Of a stretch of DNA of 22,699 bases, positions 12,342 through 19,460 are shown piece after piece. Each line of letters begins with the position of its first letter. Positions within the stretch are counted from its first letter, which is position 1. Both the position numbers and the translations under genes were made by a program. The notes beneath the pieces are model-generated. The model saw only the letters and a list, made by a program, of their open reading frames with translations, searched no databases and was not told the origin of the DNA. The DNA comes from a virus. Where the stretch lies: IMG/VR virus record IMGVR_UViG_3300024252_000090, positions 1-22,699 of that record; one strand, written 5' to 3'.

Positions 12342-12373
12342 ATTTAAGGGTTTTTTTATTTAAGGGTTTTATT
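12326..12373. repeat. Three tandem copies of the terminator 3' arm
   Basis: TTAAGGG followed by a T-run occurs at about 12327, 12344 and 12360 (period 17 and 16). Each copy could pair with the single CCCTTAA arm upstream. The last codons and stop of the - strand gene (PLNKTLK, TAA at 12356-12358) are built from these repeats. Confidence 0.8.
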
Positions 12374-13780
12374 TAAAGGATTCTTTAATGTATAACCCTT
12401 ATTCTTTAATTTAGTTGTCACGTTAGTTCTCTCACTATCATGTATTATATTACCTTTTCTTTTTAGATGATAACGTTTATAAAGTTCTAAGAAGTCCTCA
12501 ATCTTTTTATCTTTTAAAAGTTCTTTAATATAATGATCTGAACCTTTATCAGTAACATCACCAGGTTTTCTACCTTGTCTAAATAGGTTAGCTAGTAATA
12601 CAGCCGTTGCTTGATCCTTATTAAGTTTACGAGCATCCTTATGTTCTTTCAAATTAGTAAACCATTCTGGTTCATTAGTACTATCACCAAAGTAATGATT
12701 ATTCCTAGACATTCTATTAGTAGCTGAGGTTATTTCACTAGGTCTAAATTGATATAAACCTCTGGCTGAGTCTGTAGGGTTATTGGTATCGTAGGTATAA
12801 GCATTACTATTATTAGTTGACTCAATATCAGCAAACCTATCTGCAATATCTTCCAAGGATTTAACATTCTTAGAGTTATATTTATCTAATCTAATAAGTT
12901 CCTTAGCTATTATATTCTTAGTCTCAGGGTTGGACGGAGTGTTAGCTTCAAAGTCTATAACTTCTTCCTTAACTTCTTCCTTAACTTCTTCTTTATTTAC
13001 CAAACCTCTTTGAGCATACCCTGGTTTATTTATTAAAGCATCTAAAGTAGTAAAAGGTACTCTTGTAATACCTTCAGCTCTCTTTATACTTTGCTCTATT
13101 AAGTTATTGGAAGATAAATAATCTCTTCCTTCTTCAGCTGCTCTTCTACCCCAATCAACACCTACTTGATTCTCTTCATAATCGTGACCAGCATCAGCCT
13201 CACCTTTACTAGTTAAACTAAGCATATAATCTTTTCGTTGATATAAATAACCCCAAGAATCTCTTATTTCTTCAACTTCCTTAGCATCTTCTATATTACC
13301 TTCCGATCTTAATTTTTGTATAAGTTTAGTAGTCTTATATCCCCAATCATAACCACCCATTATATTCTCAGTTTGATCTAGCTCCCCTTGATCTAAATAT
13401 TTATATTCATTAACAAGCTTATCTTCCAAGTGGATATGATGGTCTATATGCTTATCAGCTATAGCCTTATATTTAGTTTCTCTTAATTCTTTTGCTTCCA
13501 TACCTTTCTTATAGAACTCCCAAACACCCATCTCTGACATAGGATTAGGACGAGCTTTAAGTGGTTCATCGTCTTTAAGTGGTTCATCGTCTTTATTAAC
13601 AGGTATAAAAGAACCTGTTGTTATATCATAGACTGATGTGATATCCTCACCACCATCATAAGGTCTTCCTTTATTTAAGTCTAAGGTACTTTCATTTTCT
13701 TCTTGACCTACTAAATCATTAACTTCATCAGTACTTTTATTTTCTTCTAGTAAATCATCTAAGTGTATGCTAGTCTCCAT
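12356..13780 (-). CDS. Virion protein with C-terminal lytic-transglycosylase-like domain
   Basis: The N-terminal about 280 residues of this 474-residue protein are acidic and low in recognisable motifs. They contain tandem repeats KDDEPLKDDEPLK (63-75) and EEVKEEVKEEV (264-274). The C-terminal part (about 290-440) has an SLT-like pattern: IADRFADIESTNNS with candidate catalytic Glu320, SARGLYQFRPSEI (338-350), TAVLLANLF, and LELYKRYH near the end. This matches soluble lytic transglycosylases that cut peptidoglycan glycan strands. In T7 the equivalent activity sits at the N-terminus of internal protein gp16 and helps DNA entry. Here it is probably a separate ejected or virion-borne hydrolase. 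The start (rc ATG at 13778-13780) follows AGGA in the end of the upstream gene. It is the last gene of the virion operon and ends in the shared terminator. Confidence 0.72.
   Translation of the reverse strand: METSIHLDDLLEENKSTDEVNDLVGQEENESTLDLNKGRPYDGGEDITSVYDITTGSFIPVNKDDEPLKDDEPLKARPNPMSEMGVWEFYKKGMEAKELRETKYKAIADKHIDHHIHLEDKLVNEYKYLDQGELDQTENIMGGYDWGYKTTKLIQKLRSEGNIEDAKEVEEIRDSWGYLYQRKDYMLSLTSKGEADAGHDYEENQVGVDWGRRAAEEGRDYLSSNNLIEQSIKRAEGITRVPFTTLDALINKPGYAQRGLVNKEEVKEEVKEEVIDFEANTPSNPETKNIIAKELIRLDKYNSKNVKSLEDIADRFADIESTNNSNAYTYDTNNPTDSARGLYQFRPSEITSATNRMSRNNHYFGDSTNEPEWFTNLKEHKDARKLNKDQATAVLLANLFRQGRKPGDVTDKGSDHYIKELLKDKKIEDFLELYKRYHLKRKGNIIHDSERTNVTTKLKNKGYTLKNPLNKTLK
12961..12991. 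repeat. 12-bp tandem repeat in coding sequence
   Basis: CTTCTTCCTTAA is repeated about 2.6 times and encodes the EEVKEEVKEEV run of the 474-residue - strand protein. It is an in-frame, slippage-type repeat. Confidence 0.75.
13556..13591. repeat. Perfect 18-bp tandem duplication in coding sequence
   Basis: TTTAAGTGGTTCATCGTC is present twice head to tail (13556-13573 and 13574-13591), encoding DDEPLK twice in the 474-residue - strand protein. The perfect match suggests a recent duplication. Confidence 0.85.
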
Positions 13781-13781
13781 A

Positions 13782-15920
13782 TTAAAATCCTAAGCGTCTC
13801 ATTTGAGCTTTCTCTATATCAGATGTTAAAAACTCTTGTGCTTTCATCTTATCAGAATAAGAGAATTTATAATCATCTTGATAGAAAGTAATCATAGCTT
13901 CTATAGATCTGGCTACTTTACCACCAACTTTAATAGGTTTGGTTAAATCATGATTAAGAATAGTATTTAAAACTCTTACTCGTGCAGGATTAGACATCCA
14001 TTTACCCAATGCTTTAGGTCCTGTTAAGATAGCTGTAGTTGTAGCCACACCTGCTAAAGGGTTGAAGAAACTTACACCACCACCTAAAGCTACTGCTTTT
14101 AGACCTGCCATAACTTTTGCTGGGGCTTGCATAGCTGCATTGGCTTGTGCAAACTTAACTAAGTAAGCTAATCCTTGATCTTCATGTTTAAATGCAGTAT
14201 TACTGGCAGCTATAAACTTCTTAATTAACTTCTGTTGGTTCTTATTAAAAAGTTCTTCAAATACTCTATTTTTATTTTTATTAGTTAAAATACTATTTAA
14301 TATTTTAGGATCAAAGAAATCAGAACCTTCTGCCTTAGCTGATGTAAAAGCTTCTCTTAACCAAGCACCTTGTACATCCCCCATGATTTTCTTAGAGCTA
14401 AAACCTTTTGGAGAGAGTTTACTTCGATAAGCCAATATTTTCTTTAAAGCTCTTATATCACTAGGTTTATTAGTTTTATATAAAGCAGTACCTACTGCCC
14501 CCAGATCTTCTGCATCCATAAGAGTAAATAAATTTCTTACAAAGCGTTTGTTTGTAGTTTGTTTACCTAACCTATAAAACTCACTTGCTTTCTCATATAG
14601 TTTTAATGTTTTACCATCACCATACACATCAATAGCTTTACGCATAGCTCCTGTAATATCATGTACACTTTGAGATACTATTGCTTCAGCTTTAGTCTTA
14701 CCTACTTCATTACCAATGTTTCTTTGTATAGCTAGGATGTTTGATCTTAGAGATTGAGCATCTTCAAAAGATAAATATTTAGGTAGTTTAATAATACGAT
14801 CTATTAAAGTACCTTGCGCATCACCTTTACCTATATCAGAGATATGTTTATATTTTTCATTTATCTTATTGAAAGAGTCTTTTAAAATAGTCATATCTAC
14901 TACTTGATTAGTATTTCTCATTACAGCTTTACCCGTAGCAGGTTCAACTATAATATCTCCTTTATATCTTACAGGTTGTGTTACTTGAGCTTTTTTCATT
15001 ACATCATCAATCTGTTTATACATAAGAGAACTAATATCTCTATGTAATACATCAGTATCTTTTAAGACAGATAGGACAGATCTAGCCAAGCCTTCCTCAT
15101 TAATTTCTTTCTTAGCCATCTTAGAGAAATTATTAATGAGGTTATTACCCCAATTATTTAAAGCTTTCTGATTCTTTATATCTAATTCAAATAAAGTTTC
15201 TTTACCTATAGGAGCATTTCTAACTATACCTGCCAATGTATGTAAGATATTATTATCTACAACTTGTGCTACATTTAAAGATCCTCCATAACTTTCAAAC
15301 CTTCTATGTTGTTTTAAACGTAGCTCTATACTAGGTGTGGGAGTGAATAACTTAGTCTTACCATACTGCCATACTTTAGAACCTACTTTAAAAAAGGCTT
15401 GTCCCATCATTTCAGCTATGGCTTCTTCCTCACCAGCTTCTACCGACCTCATAAAAGCTTCTTCAAAGCCAGATGCTTTATTAGGATCATCACTAATAGT
15501 CTTATAAGCTTCAGTAGTTGCTTGACCTGTCATACCTCCTATAGTAGCTCCTCCCAAGGCTCCCACAGCTTTAGCAAGAGGATGAGGAGGAGCTAGTGTA
15601 AAACCTCTACTAGCTCCTACCATACCTGCTGTAAGTTGAGGTGCTTCTTCTTTAAGGAAATTAGAAGCTTGATCCCAAAAAGTACTTTCTTCTTTTTCTT
15701 CCAAGATAACATCGGTACTATCATCGGTATAAGAAGCTTCCAAAGCACGTATATCTTCTAAAGTAAAATCATCTTTGAAAGTATCTTCTTTAACATCATA
15801 AGAAGCTTCTTTAGCATGCATATCTTCTAAAGCACGCATATCTTCTAAAGTGAAATCATCATCATCTTTAGTGGGAGTACTTACCTCAGTAATATTCTCT
15901 TCCATAGTTTTAATATCCAT
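13782..15920 (-). CDS. Large internal/DNA-ejection-type virion protein (712 aa)
   Basis: The acidic N-terminus has a duplicated helix motif DFTLEDMRALED / DFTLEDIRALEA (residues 22-33 and 51-62). A Gly/Ala-rich hydrophobic stretch (about 94-133, LTAGMVGASRG... ALGGATIGGMTGQ) follows, then a long helical middle. A second Gly/Ala-rich hydrophobic stretch lies at about 605-638 (VMAGLKAVALGGGVSFFNPL). This build, soluble helices with glycine-zipper membrane segments, is typical of podovirus internal proteins that leave the capsid and form the trans-envelope channel (T7 gp15/gp16-like role). That assignment rests on layout and position, not on a named motif. The start is uncertain: rc ATG at 15918-15920 overlaps the upstream stop by 11 bases and lacks a strong SD, and Met6 is an alternative. 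Confidence 0.65.
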   Translation of the reverse strand: MDIKTMEENITEVSTPTKDDDDFTLEDMRALEDMHAKEASYDVKEDTFKDDFTLEDIRALEASYTDDSTDVILEEKEESTFWDQASNFLKEEAPQLTAGMVGASRGFTLAPPHPLAKAVGALGGATIGGMTGQATTEAYKTISDDPNKASGFEEAFMRSVEAGEEEAIAEMMGQAFFKVGSKVWQYGKTKLFTPTPSIELRLKQHRRFESYGGSLNVAQVVDNNILHTLAGIVRNAPIGKETLFELDIKNQKALNNWGNNLINNFSKMAKKEINEEGLARSVLSVLKDTDVLHRDISSLMYKQIDDVMKKAQVTQPVRYKGDIIVEPATGKAVMRNTNQVVDMTILKDSFNKINEKYKHISDIGKGDAQGTLIDRIIKLPKYLSFEDAQSLRSNILAIQRNIGNEVGKTKAEAIVSQSVHDITGAMRKAIDVYGDGKTLKLYEKASEFYRLGKQTTNKRFVRNLFTLMDAEDLGAVGTALYKTNKPSDIRALKKILAYRSKLSPKGFSSKKIMGDVQGAWLREAFTSAKAEGSDFFDPKILNSILTNKNKNRVFEELFNKNQQKLIKKFIAASNTAFKHEDQGLAYLVKFAQANAAMQAPAKVMAGLKAVALGGGVSFFNPLAGVATTTAILTGPKALGKWMSNPARVRVLNTILNHDLTKPIKVGGKVARSIEAMITFYQDDYKFSYSDKMKAQEFLTSDIEKAQMRRLGF

Positions 15921-17712
15921 AAGTTTTTAAAGCTTTCTTAGTTTTACTATCAGACCAACCCATCTCTTTAGCACTCTTCATAATCTGTTCTAAAGAAAGA
16001 GCTTTAGGTTTCTCACCTTTAGATCTACGCTTATTAGTCTCTCTAGCCCATTGTATAGTTAGTAGATTAGGTACACTTACACCTTGTTTTTGTGACCAAG
16101 CCTCAATGACTTCATCTTCATATCCTGCAAAGAGTAATGCTTTCTGTCTATTTAAGATAGCTCTATATCTCTTTAAACCTCTAGCAATGTTCATGTCTCC
16201 TCTACCACCACCTATACCAAACTCAGTCATAAGCCTATTAAGCTCATTGGTAGTTACGGCAGCACCAGATCTAATCTTAAGTTCCCTATTAAATAAAGAA
16301 GCAAGAGTCTCTCTAAGTCCTATAGCTTCTTTAGATCTATCATCCCCCAACTCAGCTAAGACTCCATATATCTGATCAGGTATAAACCCTTCTATAATAC
16401 CATAACCAGGAATGTCCATAGTATCCACACCTTTACTTATTAAGAACTTACCAAAAACTTCTTCTACTTGTTCTAAAGCTGGTTCAGTACCTTTAAAAAT
16501 AGTTTCATATTTAGATGACAGATCTTTACTATCACGATTAAACCTTTCTCTTTTATTCTCTTCTTCTCTTGCCGTTAATCGTTCCTTTTGTAGCTCTTCT
16601 CTACCTTCCTGCTCCCTTCCATAATCAGCTAGCTTTTCCTCTTCCTCCTCTTTTTTTAATTCATCTTTTTTCTGCTGGCTTCTTTCTTCATAAGTACCTT
16701 TAGTACTTGTAAATATACCTTTACCTTTATTTTCATTTAAACTACTTAAAGCTAAATCTCTAAGATTATAAGAGACACCTTGCTTATCTAAGTTATCTAC
16801 TTTGGAAGCTACATCAAAACTTATACGTTGTATTTGATCTAAAGATAAATTTTCAAATTCAGGGTATAATTTAGGATTGGAGTATTGATCATAAAAAACC
16901 TTAGTCTTCTCCTTTAAAGCATTTATTTTAACATCATCTCTTTTAGGTAGTACTTTATCTACTCTAGTAAGATTACCATCAGTATCTAATCTAGAAACAA
17001 CATTACTTTGTGACTCCTCATCCCAGTGAGTAATGAATTCCTTAAATTTAGGAGTAGGTTTCTTCTCAACAACTTTGCCATTTTCTATTTTATAATTAAG
17101 CCTATCCTTCATAGATAAAGATGCCATCTGATAAACAGCCAATATATTATCGGGGACATCATACTGAAGTGCTATTCTTGCTCTTATAGCCGCCCTCTCT
17201 CCTTCCTTTCTTTTGTGTTCTTTACTCTCTTTACTTTCTAAAGGACTTACATTTGTTCTAGGTGTTAAAGTACCATCATCCTTTACCTGATAAATAACTG
17301 TCGCCCCTGTCTCTTCATTGACATAAGTTAAATCTTTGCTATATTTAGGAGGTTCTTTCTTTTTGATAAGTTTACCTTCTTCTATTTCATATTTAACACG
17401 ATCATCCTCTTCAATATTAGATAACTGATATACGACAGGGCTATCAGGATCAAGACCATAAGTAGTAGCTATTCTCTTTCTTTTCTCTAAATTTTTACCC
17501 TCTTTCCTTTTCTCAACTCTTACCACCTCTTCATTACTTAATCTATCCTTTAACTTAACCATATCTGTTTTTAAAGCCCTTTCAATCTCATCGGCTTTTT
17601 CTTGTTTTCTAGCCGCCCTCTCTTCCTTATCTAAAAGAGCTTGTTGCTCCTTCTGACTTTTTTTATCTGCCGTATAACCTTTAGCTATACCTCCTAATAG
17701 ACTTCCTAACAT
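15910..17712 (-). CDS. Coiled-coil virion protein with internal duplication (600 aa)
   Basis: The short glycine-rich start MLGSLLGGIAKGY is followed by a highly charged helical region. Two copies of a roughly 93-residue module (about 68-160 and 167-259) share KRKEG, VYQ, DR.-YKIE-GK and a beta-like YxVxxDGxLT segment. A dense Glu/Lys/Arg coiled coil covers about 340-395. The C-terminal third has LKIRSGAAVTTNELNRL (about 478-494), a pattern I recall from phage tail and internal virion proteins. It is probably an internal core or ejection protein. The start (rc ATG 17710-17712) overlaps the upstream stop by one base (TAATG), with GGGAG about 10 bases before it. No enzymatic motif is seen. Confidence 0.65.
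   Translation of the reverse strand: MLGSLLGGIAKGYTADKKSQKEQQALLDKEERAARKQEKADEIERALKTDMVKLKDRLSNEEVVRVEKRKEGKNLEKRKRIATTYGLDPDSPVVYQLSNIEEDDRVKYEIEEGKLIKKKEPPKYSKDLTYVNEETGATVIYQVKDDGTLTPRTNVSPLESKESKEHKRKEGERAAIRARIALQYDVPDNILAVYQMASLSMKDRLNYKIENGKVVEKKPTPKFKEFITHWDEESQSNVVSRLDTDGNLTRVDKVLPKRDDVKINALKEKTKVFYDQYSNPKLYPEFENLSLDQIQRISFDVASKVDNLDKQGVSYNLRDLALSSLNENKGKGIFTSTKGTYEERSQQKKDELKKEEEEEKLADYGREQEGREELQKERLTAREEENKRERFNRDSKDLSSKYETIFKGTEPALEQVEEVFGKFLISKGVDTMDIPGYGIIEGFIPDQIYGVLAELGDDRSKEAIGLRETLASLFNRELKIRSGAAVTTNELNRLMTEFGIGGGRGDMNIARGLKRYRAILNRQKALLFAGYEDEVIEAWSQKQGVSVPNLLTIQWARETNKRRSKGEKPKALSLEQIMKSAKEMGWSDSKTKKALKTYGY
16936..17511 (-). repeat. Two copies of a ~93-residue module, 99-residue spacing
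   Basis: Residues 68-160 and 167-259 of the 600-residue virion protein can be aligned along their length (KRKEG..., VYQ(L/M), DR(V/L)(K/N)YxIExGK). They have diverged at most other positions, so the duplication is old compared with the nucleotide-level repeats elsewhere in this operon. Confidence 0.75.
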
Positions 17713-18218
17713 TATACTTTCTCCCTAATTTGTGCTAGTAAAGAAGGTTGAATTTCCTCTTCAATTTTCTCTTCCAATTCTTCAACCTCACCTTTAACTT
17801 CATCATCATTACTATATCTATAAGTATCATCTTTTAAAGTCTTTGTCATATCGTCTTTATCTAGATTAAATTCAATGTCAGCTTTAAGACATATAGCAAT
17901 CAATACATATAAAATAGGTTCCATTAGTAGTAACATTACATCAGGATTCCATTTACCTTTTTTAAAACCTTGATAAGTTATAAGATTAACAAAGAACTCT
18001 AAAGGTACTCCTTCCTCAGCTAAAGAAATAAACTGATATAGTTTATCTTCATTTGTAAGTAAAGGGTGTATAGCTTCTAAGATAGCTTCATTTACATCGG
18101 TAATTTGAGGAGGCTTCTCCCAAGCTTGTGGATTGGAAGGATCTTGTGTTAAAGACATACCTGCTATAGGTGCTTTAAAAGTGGTATCTTCTACTTGCTG
18201 TCTATGATTAATTTTCAT
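17712..18218 (-). CDS. Small virion protein, 'WEKPP' family (168 aa)
   Basis: The N-terminus contains APIAGMSLTQDPSNPQAWEK followed by PPQITDVNEAI. A helical part reads 'LAEEGVPLEFFVNLITYQGF' and 'NPDVMLLLMEPILYVLI'. I recall this layout (G.SLT..P.N..WE.PP, then GVP...V) in conserved virion proteins of marine phages. The role is unconfirmed; assembly factor or minor tail/neck component are options. The hydrophobic segment at about 94-111 could be a core helix or weakly membrane-inserted. The acidic C-terminal coil (EVEELEEKIEEEI) may mediate oligomerisation. The start has AAGG about 11 bases upstream. Confidence 0.6.
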   Translation of the reverse strand: MKINHRQQVEDTTFKAPIAGMSLTQDPSNPQAWEKPPQITDVNEAILEAIHPLLTNEDKLYQFISLAEEGVPLEFFVNLITYQGFKKGKWNPDVMLLLMEPILYVLIAICLKADIEFNLDKDDMTKTLKDDTYRYSNDDEVKGEVEELEEKIEEEIQPSLLAQIREKV

Positions 18219-18223
18219 TTTAT

Positions 18224-19426
18224 TTATACCTTAGATATTAGGTTTTGAGATTGTCCCCAATTAGCAATAGTTTGTTGTGCTCTCAGTCTTTGGTCTTGAC
18301 TAGCTTTGGGATCACTTAATATTAACTGAGCTTCATATGAAGTCATAGACCCACCTACCCTTGTACCACTACTAGCTGTGGGAGCTTCATTGGGGTCGGT
18401 AAACTTATAAGATGTTGAGGGGGTACTTAAAAGAGAAGATTCTTCAGGAGTTTTAAGTTTTTTAGGGAGTTTAGTTGTTTGTGTAGGTATGACATTTATA
18501 GGATATTGTGTAGCTTCCGTAGTTGCTTTTAAACCTCCACCTGTATATTCATAAGCACCTGTCTCTTTACTTACTTCATAATCAAAAGACATACTACGTT
18601 GTGCGCCACCTGTTTGTTCCCATAAAGCTGTACCTTGTTCTAAACCTGTAGATGTTTGATCCATATAATCTACCACTTCACCTTGGAAATGTTTAGGTGT
18701 TATATTAAAATCTTTATAGAAGTTCTTAGCTACATTTTCATTATAACCACCTTCTTTAGCCAAGCCTACCAGATCCTCTTCACCACCAATGGAAGCTGTT
18801 TCAGCCCACATCTGTTGTGTTTGTTGAGGTATAGTTTTATAATCACCGCTTTCATTAATATTTATTTTATTAGTTTTATAAGAAATCTCTTGTCCTGCTT
18901 GAGGACTATTAATATTTCCACCTTCATTTAAGAATGTTTGAGAGCCTTCAGTTAATGAAGTCCAACCTTCGCTAATAGTAGAGGCTCCACCTTTAATAGC
19001 ACCACTAATCTTATCGGTTAAACCTCCTTCACTAGCGTTCCAACCAGTTTTAGCTCCTTCAAATACCTTACTTGCTCCATGACCAATAGCTCCACCAGCA
19101 GCACCTACCAAAGCTCCTTTAATATCACCACCACTAGTAATAAAACCAGTGACAGCACCTTTAGCCATAGCTCCATATAAAGCTGCATAAGGTCCTGTAA
19201 ACATAGAAGCAAAGGCTCCTGCACCAGGTAATATAAAGTTCAAGGCTATGGAAGCTAAAGGACCTAATTTACTAAAAGCTTTACCTATACCTTTAACTGC
19301 TTTACCTATACCTTTAACTACTTTTTTAACTGTTTTACCTACACTTTTAACTACTTTTTTAGCGCCTTTAACTACGCCTTTAGCTACGCTTTTAACTCCT
19401 CGCCATACACTACTAAAGAAACCCAT
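18224..19426 (-). CDS. Membrane-active virion protein with cationic amphipathic N-terminus
   Basis: This 400-residue protein opens with about six 7-residue Lys/Val/Gly units (residues 11-52, such as VKSVAKG, VVKGAKK, VVKSVGK), forming a strongly basic amphipathic helix. A hydrophobic stretch (LASIALNFILPGAGAFASMF, about 57-76) comes next, and then a Gly/Ala-rich glycine-zipper region (about 84-120). The rest is polar, with Gln/Thr/Ser-rich segments. Proteins of this build occur among phage tail and ejection proteins, where they can insert in membranes. A channel or envelope-penetration role is inferred. SD AGAGG lies about 11 bases before the rc ATG (19424-19426). It lies 34 bases downstream of the long repeat protein. 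Confidence 0.65.
   Translation of the reverse strand: MGFFSSVWRGVKSVAKGVVKGAKKVVKSVGKTVKKVVKGIGKAVKGIGKAFSKLGPLASIALNFILPGAGAFASMFTGPYAALYGAMAKGAVTGFITSGGDIKGALVGAAGGAIGHGASKVFEGAKTGWNASEGGLTDKISGAIKGGASTISEGWTSLTEGSQTFLNEGGNINSPQAGQEISYKTNKININESGDYKTIPQQTQQMWAETASIGGEEDLVGLAKEGGYNENVAKNFYKDFNITPKHFQGEVVDYMDQTSTGLEQGTALWEQTGGAQRSMSFDYEVSKETGAYEYTGGGLKATTEATQYPINVIPTQTTKLPKKLKTPEESSLLSTPSTSYKFTDPNEAPTASSGTRVGGSMTSYEAQLILSDPKASQDQRLRAQQTIANWGQSQNLISKV
19271..19396 (-). repeat. Tandem 7-codon Lys/Val repeats
   Basis: Codons 11-52 of the 400-residue virion protein are degenerate 21-base units that read, on the + strand, as recurring CTTTAACT / TTTACCTA words. They encode alternating Lys and Val/Ile/Gly. 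Confidence 0.7.
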
Positions 19427-19460
19427 AATATATTACCTCTTCTATTTTATTTATATTTAA

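Noticed and set aside
16106-16624. Two + strand frames inside the virion operon
   Set aside because: Both are opposite the 600-residue virion gene; they are Ser/Leu-rich antisense readings without start signals.
19248-19460. + strand Leu/Thr-repeat frame
   Set aside because: It is the antisense of the Lys/Val repeats of the 400-residue virion protein.
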